From NCBI GenBank assembly GCA_052035955.1, contig JBPOHD010000027.1, forward strand, positions 1-64,000: a stretch of 64,000 nucleotides of DNA, in the 5' to 3' direction. Below are positions 26,108 through 34,880 of the stretch, in pieces. Numbering within the stretch: the stretch's first letter is position 1; each line of letters begins with the position of its first letter. Under the pieces are notes generated by a model, which was given only the letters and a program-made list of their open reading frames with translations, was not told the DNA's origin and made no database searches. The translations under genes were made by a program, and so were the position numbers. Origin of the DNA: JAEUNJ01 sp052035955 (GTDB taxonomy: Bacteria > Pseudomonadota > Gammaproteobacteria > Burkholderiales > Rhodocyclaceae).

Positions 26108-29100
26108 CTACATGCTGCGCCGGTACTGCCCGCCCACCTCGTAGAGGGCGTTGCTGATCTGCCCCAGGGAGCAGTGGCGCACGGCGCCCACCAGCACCTC
26201 GAAGACGTTGCGGTTCCCGATCACCGCCTGCCTGAGGCGCCCCAGCCAGACCGGCGCCTCGTCGGCATTGCGGGCGTGGAAGTCGCGCAGGCGCGAAAGC
26301 TGCGACTGCTTCTCCTCCTCCGTCGAGCGGGCCAGCTCGATCTCGCCGGAGACGCCGGAGCCGTGGGGGTTCAGGAAGGTGTTCACGCCGACGATGGGGT
26401 AGGAGCCGTCGTGCTTCTTGTGCTCGTAGTACAGCGACTCCTCCTGGATCTTGCCGCGCTGGTAGCCGGTTTCCATGGCGCCGAGCACGCCGCCCCGGGC
26501 GGCGATGGCCTCGAACTCCTTCAGCACCGCCTCCTCCACCAGGTCGGTCAGCTCCTCGATCACGAAGGCGCCCTGGTTCGGGTTCTCGTTCTTCGCCACG
26601 CCCCATTCCCGGTTGATGATGAGCTGGATGGCCATGGCCCGGCGCACGCTCTCCTCGGTGGGCGTGGTGATGGCCTCGTCGTAGGCGTTGGTGTGCAGGG
26701 AGTTGCAGTTGTCGTAGATGGCGATCAGGGCCTGCAGGGTGGTGCGGATGTCGTTGAAGTCCATCTCCTGGGCGTGCAGCGAGCGGCCCGAGGTCTGGAT
26801 GTGGTACTTGAGCTTCTGGGAGCGCTCGTTGGCGCCGTACTTGTTCTTCATGGCCACCGCCCAGATGCGGCGCGCCACCCGGCCGATCACCGAGTATTCC
26901 GGGTCCATGCCGTTGCTGAAGAAGAAGCTCAGGTTGGGCGCGAAGTCGTCGATGTGCATGCCCCGCGCCAGGTAACTCTCGACATAGGTGAAGCCGTTGG
27001 CCAGCGTGAAGGCGAGCTGGCTGATGGGGTTCGCCCCGGCCTCGGCGATGTGGTAGCCGGAGATGGACACCGAGTAGAAGTTGCGCACCTGGTGGTGCAC
27101 GAAGAACTCCTGGATGTCGCCCATCATCTTGAGGGCGAACTCGGTGGAGAAGATGCAGGTGTTCTGGCCCTGGTCCTCCTTCAGGATGTCGGCCTGCACC
27201 GTGCCGCGCACCGTGGACAAAGTCCATTCGCGGATCTTCTCGGCCTCGTCCTCGGTGGGCTCGCGGCCGTTGTCGGCGACGAACTTCTCGACCTGCCGGT
27301 CGATGGCGGCATTGAAGTACATGGCCAGGATCATCGGCGCCGGGCCGTTGATGGTCATGGACACCGAGGTGCTCGGGGCGCAGAGGTCGAAGCCGCCGTA
27401 GAGCACCTTCAGGTCGTCCAGCGTGGCGAGGGAGACCCCGGAATTGCCCACCTTGCCGTAGATGTCCGGCCGCTCGTCCGGGTCGCAGCCGTAGAGGGTC
27501 ACCGAGTCGAAGGCGGTGGACAGGCGCACTGCCGGCATGCCCTCGGAGAGCTTCTTGAAGCGGCGGTTGGTGCGGAAGGCATCGCCCTCGCCGGCGAACA
27601 TGCGGGTCGGGTCCTCGTTCTCCCGCTTGAAGGCGAAGACGCCGGCCGTGAAGGGGAAGGAGCCCGGCACGTTCTCGCTCATCAGGAAGCGCAGCAGTTC
27701 GCCCTCGTCCTCGAAGCGGGGCAGGATCACCTTGCGGATCTTGGTGCCGGAAAGGGACTCGGAGACCAGGGCGGTGCGGATCTCCTTGTCGCGGATCTTC
27801 ACCACGTACTCGTCGCCGGCGTAGGCCTTCTTCATGTCCGGCCACATGGCCAGCAGCTTGCGGGCCGGGGGCGTCAACTGGCCGTCCTTCCAGGAGATCA
27901 GCTCGTCGAAATCCCTCGCCTCCTTGCCGCAGCCCTCGAAGACGGCCTTGGCGATGCGCAGGGACTGGCGCTCCCGGGCGACGGCCGACTGCTCGGCGGT
28001 GAGCTTGTGGTAGCCGCGCACGGTGTCGGCGATCTCGGCCAGGTAGCGGGTGCGCTCGGCCGGCACGATGGCCCGGCCCGGCGAGGAGTGCTTCACGTCC
28101 GACGTCGGCAGCTTGCCGGGCTTGAGCTTCAGGCCGTGGCCGGCCAGGCTGGGCGCCAGCGCCTGGTAGAGGGCGGTGACCCCGTCGTCGTTGAAGCGGG
28201 CGGCCATGGTGCCGAAGACGGGCATGGCCTCCACCGCCTCGCCGAAGCGCTCCCGGTTGCGCTGGTACTGCTTCCTCACGTCGCGCAGGGCGTCGGAGGC
28301 CCCCCGGCGGTCGAACTTGTTGATGGCCACGAAGTCGGCGAAGTCGAGCATGTCGATCTTCTCCAGCTGGCTCGCCGCGCCGAATTCCGGCGTCATCACG
28401 TACATGGAGACATCCACGTGGGGCACGATGGCCGCGTCGCCCTGGCCGATGCCCGAGGTCTCGACGACGATCAGGTCGAAGCCGGCCACCTTGCAGGCCG
28501 CCAGCACTTCCGGCAGGGCCTTGGAGATTTCCGAACCCGTGTCGCGGGTGGCCAGCGAGCGCATGAAGATCTTCGGGTGGTTGATGGCGTTCATGCGGAT
28601 GCGGTCGCCCAGCAGGGCCCCGCCGGTGCGCTTGCGGGAGGGGTCGATGGAGACGATGGCCACCGAGATCGCATCCTCCTGGTCGAGGCGGAAGCGGCGG
28701 ATCAGCTCGTCGGTCAGGGAACTCTTGCCGGCGCCGCCGGTGCCGGTGATGCCCAGGGCGGGCACCGTCCGGGCCGCCGCCTTCTCCAGCAGTTCCTTCT
28801 TCGCGCCCTCCGGCCAGGCGCCGTTCTCCAGCGCCGTGATGACCCGGGCAAGGGCCCGGCGATCGCCGCCTTCGAGGGCCTTCAGGTCCTTCGGGGCCAG
28901 GGGGGTCAGGTCCTTGTCGCAGCGGTGGACCATGTCGTTGATCATGCCCTGGAGGCCCATCTTCTGGCCGTCCTCCACCGAGTAGATGTGGCTGACGCCG
29001 TAGTCGTGCAGTTCGCGGATCTCCGCCGGCACGATGACGCCGCCGCCGCCGCCGAAGACCTGGATGTTCTCGCCGCCGCGCTGCCGCAGCAGGTCGATCA

Positions 29101-29365
29101 TGTACTTGAAGTACTCCACGTGGCCGCCCTGGTAGGAGGAGACGGCGATGCCCTGCACGTCCTCCTGCAGCGCCGCGACGACGATCTCCTCCACCGAGCG
29201 GTTGTGGCCCAGGTGGATCACCTCGCTGCCGGTCGATTGCAGGATGCGCCGCATGATGTTGATGGAGGCGTCGTGGCCGTCGAAGAGGGAGGCGGCGGTG
29301 ACGAAGCGCACCTTGTTCTTCGGCTTGTAGGGGACGAGCTTGGTGGCGACGGACAGATCGGTCAT
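26108..29365 (-). CDS. icmF: Fused isobutyryl-CoA mutase (IcmF)
   Basis: This 1085-residue adenosylcobalamin enzyme has all IcmF modules in one chain. They are a B12-binding domain (about 15-150, with LFDGHDASI and a GGGGGVIVP loop), a MeaI-type G-protein chaperone (about 200-430, Walker A GTGGAGKSSL and NKFDRRG) and a mutase barrel (about 540-1085, with STAFDSVTLYG and FYSVSISGYHIAEAGANPIS). It interconverts isobutyryl-CoA and n-butyryl-CoA, while the G domain guards cofactor loading. Some IcmFs accept pivalyl- or isovaleryl-CoA. It is followed by an acyl-CoA ligase and is divergent from an AraC regulator. Confidence 0.95.
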   Translation of the reverse strand: MTDLSVATKLVPYKPKNKVRFVTAASLFDGHDASINIMRRILQSTGSEVIHLGHNRSVEEIVVAALQEDVQGIAVSSYQGGHVEYFKYMIDLLRQRGGENIQVFGGGGGVIVPAEIRELHDYGVSHIYSVEDGQKMGLQGMINDMVHRCDKDLTPLAPKDLKALEGGDRRALARVITALENGAWPEGAKKELLEKAAARTVPALGITGTGGAGKSSLTDELIRRFRLDQEDAISVAIVSIDPSRKRTGGALLGDRIRMNAINHPKIFMRSLATRDTGSEISKALPEVLAACKVAGFDLIVVETSGIGQGDAAIVPHVDVSMYVMTPEFGAASQLEKIDMLDFADFVAINKFDRRGASDALRDVRKQYQRNRERFGEAVEAMPVFGTMAARFNDDGVTALYQALAPSLAGHGLKLKPGKLPTSDVKHSSPGRAIVPAERTRYLAEIADTVRGYHKLTAEQSAVARERQSLRIAKAVFEGCGKEARDFDELISWKDGQLTPPARKLLAMWPDMKKAYAGDEYVVKIRDKEIRTALVSESLSGTKIRKVILPRFEDEGELLRFLMSENVPGSFPFTAGVFAFKRENEDPTRMFAGEGDAFRTNRRFKKLSEGMPAVRLSTAFDSVTLYGCDPDERPDIYGKVGNSGVSLATLDDLKVLYGGFDLCAPSTSVSMTINGPAPMILAMYFNAAIDRQVEKFVADNGREPTEDEAEKIREWTLSTVRGTVQADILKEDQGQNTCIFSTEFALKMMGDIQEFFVHHQVRNFYSVSISGYHIAEAGANPISQLAFTLANGFTYVESYLARGMHIDDFAPNLSFFFSNGMDPEYSVIGRVARRIWAVAMKNKYGANERSQKLKYHIQTSGRSLHAQEMDFNDIRTTLQALIAIYDNCNSLHTNAYDEAITTPTEESVRRAMAIQLIINREWGVAKNENPNQGAFVIEELTDLVEEAVLKEFEAIAARGGVLGAMETGYQRGKIQEESLYYEHKKHDGSYPIVGVNTFLNPHGSGVSGEIELARSTEEEKQSQLSRLRDFHARNADEAPVWLGRLRQAVIGNRNVFEVLVGAVRHCSLGQISNALYEVGGQYRRSM

Positions 29366-29511
29366 GGCGGGTCTCCCGGCGGGCGGACGATGGCGAGAGG
29401 CGCATCTTAGGACGTCGGGCGGCGCGACGCCATTGCCGGCCCGGCCGCTAATCGTGCAAAATCCGCCAAGGTAGCCCGGGACCGCAAGTCCCTACAGATC
29501 AAGGGAAGACG

Positions 29512-30588
29512 ATGTCCGACAGACATGGAAGGGCAAATTCCGCCATCCCGGTGGCGGGCCGCCGGGGCGCCACGGTGGCCATGGGCTTCGTCACCGGCAT
29601 GCTGGCCGGCCTGGACCGCCTGGGCCGCGACCCGGCGCCGGTGCTGGCGGCGGCCGGCATCGCACCCGAAAGCCTGGCCGATCCGGCGGCCCGGGTGCCC
29701 ATCGCCGCCTATGCCGAGCTGTACAACCGGCTCGGCCGCGAACTGGACGACGAGGCCTTCGCCCTCTTCTCCCAGCCGATGCGGGTCGGCAGCTTCGAGC
29801 TGCTGGCGCGCTCGCTGCCCGGTGCCGGCACCCTGGCCGAGGCCCTGGACCGCATGGCCCGCTTCCTGCGCGTGCTGCTGCCGGACATGGCGGTCCGGGT
29901 CGCCCGGCAGGGCGGGCAGGGCCGGCTGGTCATCGCCGAGACGCGCCCCCTGGCGCCCATCGCCGGGGAGGCCGGCCGTACCTTCGCCTACGAGTGGCTG
30001 CTGCGCCTGATCCACGGCCTCGGCAGCTGGCTGGCCGGCCGCGGCCTGGCCCTCGACGCGGTGGACTTCCCCTTTGCCCGGCCCGCCCATGCGGCCGACT
30101 ACGGCCTCATCTACACGGCCCGCTCCGGCTTCGCGGCGGAGGTGCTGGAGGCCCGCTTCCAGGCCAACCTGCTGGACCTGCCCGTGCGCCGAGACGAGGC
30201 GGCCCTGGAGGCCTTCCTGGTCGGCGCACCGGGCCGCATCACCACCCTTTACCGCCGGGACCGGGACACCGTGCAACGGGTCCGCGACCTGCTGCGGGCC
30301 GCCCTGCCGGCCTCGCCGGACCTGCCGGAGATCGCGGCCCGGCTCCACGCTTCCCCGCGCAGCCTGCACCGGCGCCTGGCGGAGGAAGGCGCCAGCTTCC
30401 GCCAGGTCAAGGAGGCCCTGCGCCGGGACCTGGCCCTGGCCCGCCTGACCAAGACCCGGGCCCCGGTGGCCGCCATCGCCGCGGAGCTCGGCTATGCCGA
30501 CCCGTCGGCCTTCTACCGGGCCTTCCTGGGATGGACCGGGATGGCGCCGAGCGAATACCGGGCCCGGCTGGCCGGCGGGCGCCCCTGA
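29512..30588 (+). CDS. AraC family transcriptional regulator (OruR/ArgR-like)
   Basis: This 358-residue protein has an N-terminal arabinose-binding-like effector domain (about 25-215, with LLARSLPGAGTLAEALDRMA) and a C-terminal pair of helix-turn-helix motifs (about 265-350, with LPEIAARLHASPRSLHRRLA and IAAELGYADPSAFYRAF). It is divergent from icmF across a 146-bp spacer and probably controls icmF and the ligase. The effector is unknown. Confidence 0.9.
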   Translation: MSDRHGRANSAIPVAGRRGATVAMGFVTGMLAGLDRLGRDPAPVLAAAGIAPESLADPAARVPIAAYAELYNRLGRELDDEAFALFSQPMRVGSFELLARSLPGAGTLAEALDRMARFLRVLLPDMAVRVARQGGQGRLVIAETRPLAPIAGEAGRTFAYEWLLRLIHGLGSWLAGRGLALDAVDFPFARPAHAADYGLIYTARSGFAAEVLEARFQANLLDLPVRRDEAALEAFLVGAPGRITTLYRRDRDTVQRVRDLLRAALPASPDLPEIAARLHASPRSLHRRLAEEGASFRQVKEALRRDLALARLTKTRAPVAAIAAELGYADPSAFYRAFLGWTGMAPSEYRARLAGGRP

Positions 30589-30694
30589 TCGCGCCGGCGG
30601 GGCTTGCGCAACGGGCGGCGAAGGCGCAGGATTCCCTTGGCATTGCGGCGGGTCCGCCGCGAGCCCCCGCCGCGCCGCCTGGAAAGGAGCCGCC

Positions 30695-32164
30695 ATGACC
30701 GACAAGCCCGTATCCACGAAGGTCCTGCTGGTGCGCCTCGCCCCCGGCGACACGCCGGCGGCACTGCAGGCCCGCATCGAGGCGGCCGCCGGACCGGTGG
30801 CCGGCGAACTCCTCTGCTGGCTGGACGGTCCCTGGTGTTACCTGCCCGGCGGGCACCAGGAACTGCTCGCGACCCGCCGGGCGGACCGGGACGTGTCCGG
30901 GCTGGTCCTGGCCGCCGGCGCCGCCGAGGTCAGGACAGCCGGCTTCCGGGAGTTCGCCGCCCGCCTCGCGGCCCGCAGCGAGATTCCCGGCTTCCTGCGC
31001 GATGCGGGCGCCAGCGGTGTCGCGCCGCCCGGCGTGGTGGGCGACACGGCCCGGGTCGCCGGGCGCACGGTGGCCCTGGACTGGCAGCTCACCGTCGCCG
31101 GCATCGACAAGGCCTGGGCCCTGCTGGACCCTTCGCCCAGCGTCCTCCCCTGGCAGGGCATCCCCGTCGGACACATCGATACGGGCTGCACCCGGCACCC
31201 CGCCCTCGGGTTCGCCGACCCGCAAGGCGATGGCAGCGACTTCGTGCGCGCCGACCTGGGGCTCAACCTCTTCCGGCCGCCGCCTCCGGACGACAGCCGG
31301 CCGGATTTCCGCCCGCCCGAGGAGGACGGCCCCTTCGACAACCTCTCGGGCCCCAACGGCGGGCATGGCACGAGCACCCTGTCCGTGCTGGCCGGCTTCT
31401 ACGACACGCCCGACGATTCGGAGCCGCCCTTCCACGGGGCGGCGCCGGGAGCCGCCGTGATCCCCTACCGGGTCACCGACTCGGTGCTGATCGACCCCGT
31501 CCAGCGCTCCGTCGCCGCGGCCATCGACCACGCGGTCGGCCAGGGCTGCCGGGTCGTCAGCATGAGCCTGGGCGGCATCGTGCCCTTCCGCCGGCTTTCG
31601 GACGCCATCGACCGGGCCTACGAGGCCGGCGTCATCGTCTGCGCCGCCGCCGGCAACGTGATCCGCGAGGTCACCTATCCGGGCCGCTACAACCGCGTCG
31701 TGACGGTGGGCGGCCTCCGCCCCGACGGCAATCCCGGCGATCCCTTCCGCTTCGCCCCCTGGGACGGGGCCGCCCGCGGCCCCTTCGTCGATGTCTGCGG
31801 GCCTGCCGACGGGATCCGGCGGGCCCGGGCGCGGCGCGATGCGGACTTCGAATACTTCATCTCGGGCCAGGGTTCCGGCACCTCCTACGCCACCGCCCTC
31901 TGCGCCGGCATCGTCGTGCTCTGGCTCGCCCGGCGCGGCGCCGACCTGCGGGCCGCCTACGGGGCGCCGGGATGGCGCTGGCCGGCCGCCTACAAGCGGC
32001 TGCTGATGGAAACCGCCGACCGCCCCGCCGGCTGGGATACCGCCAACTGGGGCCGCGGCGCCTACCGCGCCGACCGGCTGCTGGCCGCCGCGCTGCCGGC
32101 CCCGGCCAGCCTGGTCCAGGAAGCCCGGGCGGCCGACCCCATCGATCTGTCCGTCATTCCCTAG
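30695..32164 (+). CDS. Subtilisin-like serine protease (S8), no signal peptide
   Basis: This 489-residue protein carries the subtilase triad Asp162 (VGHIDTGC), His224 (GGHGTSTLS) and Ser397 (GTSYAT), with oxyanion Asn321 (AAAGNV). The first ~125 residues do not look like a standard inhibitor prodomain and there is no signal peptide, so it is either cytoplasmic or exported by an unusual route. AAAGGAG precedes the ATG. It stands next to an endolysin-like gene on the same strand (89-bp gap). Confidence 0.88.
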   Translation: MTDKPVSTKVLLVRLAPGDTPAALQARIEAAAGPVAGELLCWLDGPWCYLPGGHQELLATRRADRDVSGLVLAAGAAEVRTAGFREFAARLAARSEIPGFLRDAGASGVAPPGVVGDTARVAGRTVALDWQLTVAGIDKAWALLDPSPSVLPWQGIPVGHIDTGCTRHPALGFADPQGDGSDFVRADLGLNLFRPPPPDDSRPDFRPPEEDGPFDNLSGPNGGHGTSTLSVLAGFYDTPDDSEPPFHGAAPGAAVIPYRVTDSVLIDPVQRSVAAAIDHAVGQGCRVVSMSLGGIVPFRRLSDAIDRAYEAGVIVCAAAGNVIREVTYPGRYNRVVTVGGLRPDGNPGDPFRFAPWDGAARGPFVDVCGPADGIRRARARRDADFEYFISGQGSGTSYATALCAGIVVLWLARRGADLRAAYGAPGWRWPAAYKRLLMETADRPAGWDTANWGRGAYRADRLLAAALPAPASLVQEARAADPIDLSVIP

Positions 32165-32253
32165 GCGCGCCACCCGATCGCCGATGTCGATGCAACCGGC
32201 GGGCACCGCGCGCACAGGCTCGCGGGGCACGCCACGAAGAAGGAGTGAGAGTC

Positions 32254-33051
32254 ATGGAAACCCTGGAACCCGGCGCAAAGGGTGCGGAGGTGGAGGTTCT
32301 GCAGGCGCGCCTGGCCAAGCTGGGGTTTCCGCCCGGCAAGATCGACGGCAGCTTCGGTCCCGGGACGGAGGCCGCGCTGCGCGCCTTCCAGTTGGCCCGG
32401 GGCCTGCTCGCCGACGGCATCGCCGGGCCGCGCACCCTCTCCGCCCTCGGCCTGGCCGAGGATCCGACGCTGCCGAGCGCCATCGGCGACGTGACGCCGG
32501 AGAAGGTCGGTGTCATGTTCCCGGTCACGCCGATCCGGAACATCCGGCGCAACCTGCCGCCGATCCTGGAGGCCATGGCCGAGGCGGACCTCCGGGAGAA
32601 GCCCATGATCCTGATGGCCCTCGCCACCGTCCGGGCCGAGACGGAAGGCTTCGTCCCCATCTCGGAGGGCGTCTCGCGGTTCAACACCTCCCCGGGCGGC
32701 CAGCCCTTCGACCTCTACGACCGCCGGGCGGACATCGGCAACGGGCGGGCGGGCGACGGGGAACGCTACCGCGGCCGCGGATTCGTGCAACTCACCGGCA
32801 AGGCCAACTACCTGGAGCATGGCCGGGCCATCGGCCTGGGCAAGGCCCTGGTGGCGGATCCGGAGCGGGCCAATGAGGCGATCATCGCCGCCCGCCTGCT
32901 CGCCAGCTTCCTGAAGGCCAGGGAGCGCGGAATCAAGGAAGCCCTGGTGCGCAACGACCTGGCCGGCGCCCGCCGGCTGGTGAATGGCGGTTCCCACGGC
33001 CTGGAGCGCTTCAGCGACTGCTACCTGCGGGGCCGGGCGGTGCTGGGCTGA
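32254..33051 (+). CDS. Peptidoglycan-binding endolysin-like protein (PG_binding_1 plus GH19-type lysozyme)
   Basis: This 265-residue protein has an N-terminal peptidoglycan-binding domain (about 5-65: VEVLQARLAKLGFPPGKIDG, FGPGTEAALRAFQ). A GH19/chitinase-like catalytic domain follows (about 75-265) with AETEGF carrying the probable catalytic Glu and the signature YRGRGFVQLTGKANY. Such proteins cut cell-wall glycan strands. There is no signal peptide and no holin nearby. AAGGAG precedes the ATG. The pairing with a leaderless subtilase suggests a shared, possibly secreted, role. Confidence 0.85.
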   Translation: METLEPGAKGAEVEVLQARLAKLGFPPGKIDGSFGPGTEAALRAFQLARGLLADGIAGPRTLSALGLAEDPTLPSAIGDVTPEKVGVMFPVTPIRNIRRNLPPILEAMAEADLREKPMILMALATVRAETEGFVPISEGVSRFNTSPGGQPFDLYDRRADIGNGRAGDGERYRGRGFVQLTGKANYLEHGRAIGLGKALVADPERANEAIIAARLLASFLKARERGIKEALVRNDLAGARRLVNGGSHGLERFSDCYLRGRAVLG

Positions 33052-33265
33052 GGGCGGAGGCCGCCCGGCGCGGCGGGCCCGCTCGCCGCGCTCCTCGAGG
33101 CGGACGCCACCCCCCGCTGATCCGGTCGGGGCCGGCGCGCGGAGCGCGGGACCGGTCTGCTATCCTCGCCCTTCCCCTTCCCGCATCCCCCCCCGATCGA
33201 TGGCCAGGATTCCGATCACATGCCGACCACCCGGCGGCCCGCGTCCGCCACGCCGGCCGGCCGCC

Positions 33266-34807
33266 ATGCTCCGCAGCCTGTGGCTGCTGCTGGCCTGGCT
33301 GCTGGCGGCGCCGGCCTGCCTGGCCGCCGGCGCCGTCCAGGTCGGCATCGTCCACGTCAACGACGTCTACCAGATCGACCCCATCGACCCGAAAGGCCCG
33401 CGCGGCGGGCTGGCGCGGCTGGCCACCCTGGTCCGGGAGATTCGGCGGGCCGAGCCGGGGACCCTGTTCCTCTTCGGCGGCGACACCCTGTCGCCCAGCC
33501 TGGAGTCCGGCCTGTACCAGGGCGCGCAGATGATCGCGGCATGGAATGCCCTGGGCGTGGACCTGGCGGTGCCGGGCAACCACGAGTTCGATTTCGGCGG
33601 CGCGGTGTTCCGGACCCGCCTGGCCGAATCCCGCTTTCCCTGGCTGGCCGCCAACCTGGAGGCCGACGGGCCGCTGCCGGTCCGCGCCTCGGCCCTGCGC
33701 ACGGTGAACGGGGTGCGCGTCGGCATCGTCGGGCTCCTGACGCCCGACACGCCGCGCCTTTCCAAGCCCGGGCCGGGCTTTCGCTTCGGCGAGCTGTTGC
33801 CGGCCGCCCGGCGGGAGGCGGCCGAGCTGCGCCGCCAGGGCGCCGACCTCCTCGTCGCCCTCACCCACTGCACGCTGGAGGAGGACCGGATACTGGCGGC
33901 GAGCGGCCTGTTCGACCTGATCCTCGGCGGCCACGACCACCACCTGGTGACCGAGATCGCCTCCCGGACGCCCCTGTTCAAGGCCGGCTCGGACGCCCGG
34001 GACGCCCTCCACCTGCGCCTGCATTTCGACGCCTCGCCGGCCGAAGGCGGCCGCCCGGTGCTGGTCCGCACCGCCTGGGACGTCCTTCCCGTCGATGGGC
34101 GCTGGGCCGAAGACGAACGGGTCCTCCCCCTGGCGCGCCAATACGGCCGCGACGTGGAGCAGCGCCTGGGCGAGACGGTGGGCGAGACGGCCGTCCCCCT
34201 CGACGCCCGGGGCGAGACGGTGCGCCGCGGCGAGAGCAACCTGGGCAATTTCGCGGCCGACGCCGTGCGGGCCGCCCTGGGCGCCGACGCGGCCCTGCTC
34301 AACGCCGGCGGCTTCCGCCTGAACCGTGTGCTCGGGCCCGGCCCCCTCAGCCGCCGCGACCTGGCCGGCCTGCTGCCCTTCCGCAACGCCCTGGTCGTCC
34401 TCTCGGCGAGCGGCGAGGACCTGCGGCGGGCCCTGGAGCACGGCCTCGCCCTGCGCGCCCGCCACGGCCAGACGGGCGCCATGCCCCAGGTGTCCGGCCT
34501 GCGCCTGGCCTACGACCTGCAGCGCCCGGACGGCGAGCGCATCGTCGCCCTGGAGGTCGGCGGACGCCCGGTGGAGCCCGGTCGCCGCTATACGCTGGCG
34601 ACCTCCAGCTACCTGGCCGGCGGCGGCGACGGCTACGGGATGCTGAAGGACCTGCCGGTGCTGCGGCCCGCCGAGGGTTCCCCGATCGAGACGGACGTGC
34701 TGACCCAGGCCGTCGAAAAGGCCGGGCGCATTTCGCCGGCCGTGGATGGCCGGTTGAAGGACCTTGGGCATTCCCCCCCAGCCCCCCTTCCCGGGGAAGG
34801 GGGGTGA
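33266..34807 (+). CDS. Periplasmic 5'-nucleotidase / metallophosphoesterase
   Basis: This 513-residue protein has a signal peptide (LRSLWLLLAWLLAAPACLAA). The metallophosphatase motifs are HVNDVYQ, GGDTLSP, GNHEFD, ALTHC and GGHDHH, and a 5'-nucleotidase C-terminal domain follows (GNFAADAVR, LLNAGGFR, SSYLAGGGDGY). It hydrolyses nucleotides to nucleosides outside the cytoplasm. The nucleoside transporter downstream fits that role. The last eleven residues (SPPAPLPGEGG) are encoded by repeat element A, so the natural C-terminus may have been altered. An alternative start exists at 33200. Confidence 0.9.
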   Translation: MLRSLWLLLAWLLAAPACLAAGAVQVGIVHVNDVYQIDPIDPKGPRGGLARLATLVREIRRAEPGTLFLFGGDTLSPSLESGLYQGAQMIAAWNALGVDLAVPGNHEFDFGGAVFRTRLAESRFPWLAANLEADGPLPVRASALRTVNGVRVGIVGLLTPDTPRLSKPGPGFRFGELLPAARREAAELRRQGADLLVALTHCTLEEDRILAASGLFDLILGGHDHHLVTEIASRTPLFKAGSDARDALHLRLHFDASPAEGGRPVLVRTAWDVLPVDGRWAEDERVLPLARQYGRDVEQRLGETVGETAVPLDARGETVRRGESNLGNFAADAVRAALGADAALLNAGGFRLNRVLGPGPLSRRDLAGLLPFRNALVVLSASGEDLRRALEHGLALRARHGQTGAMPQVSGLRLAYDLQRPDGERIVALEVGGRPVEPGRRYTLATSSYLAGGGDGYGMLKDLPVLRPAEGSPIETDVLTQAVEKAGRISPAVDGRLKDLGHSPPAPLPGEGG

Positions 34808-34880
34808 CGGTGGTTCGCGGGCTGCGCCCGCTCCGGGTTCCTGGCTCGCCGCCTCCTTGGGGCGGCCCGGCGGAGCCGGC
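34773..34880 (+). repeat. Repeat element A, copy 2, between the nucleotidase gene and nupC
   Basis: It has the same order as copy 1: CCCCCCTTCC/GGAAGGGGGG stem with loop CGG (34782-34804), GCGGGC TGC GCCCGC stem, and the terminal stem GCCGCCTCC (34848-34856) with GGAGCCGGC (34872-34880), one mismatch. The element ends exactly at the base before the nupC ATG, so its GGAG is the only plausible ribosome site. Its left end overlaps the 3' end of the nucleotidase CDS. Confidence 0.88.

Noticed and set aside
24281..29410. A very long open frame on the plus strand opposite icmF and the ligase
   Set aside because: Its product is rich in His/Val/Gly with no domain and exactly mirrors strongly conserved genes on the other strand. 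It is a G+C-driven antisense artefact, as are similar frames opposite livK, cusA and the pad genes.
30695..33051. Prophage remnant because of the endolysin-like gene
   Set aside because: No integrase, holin, structural or regulatory phage gene and no attachment repeats are nearby.
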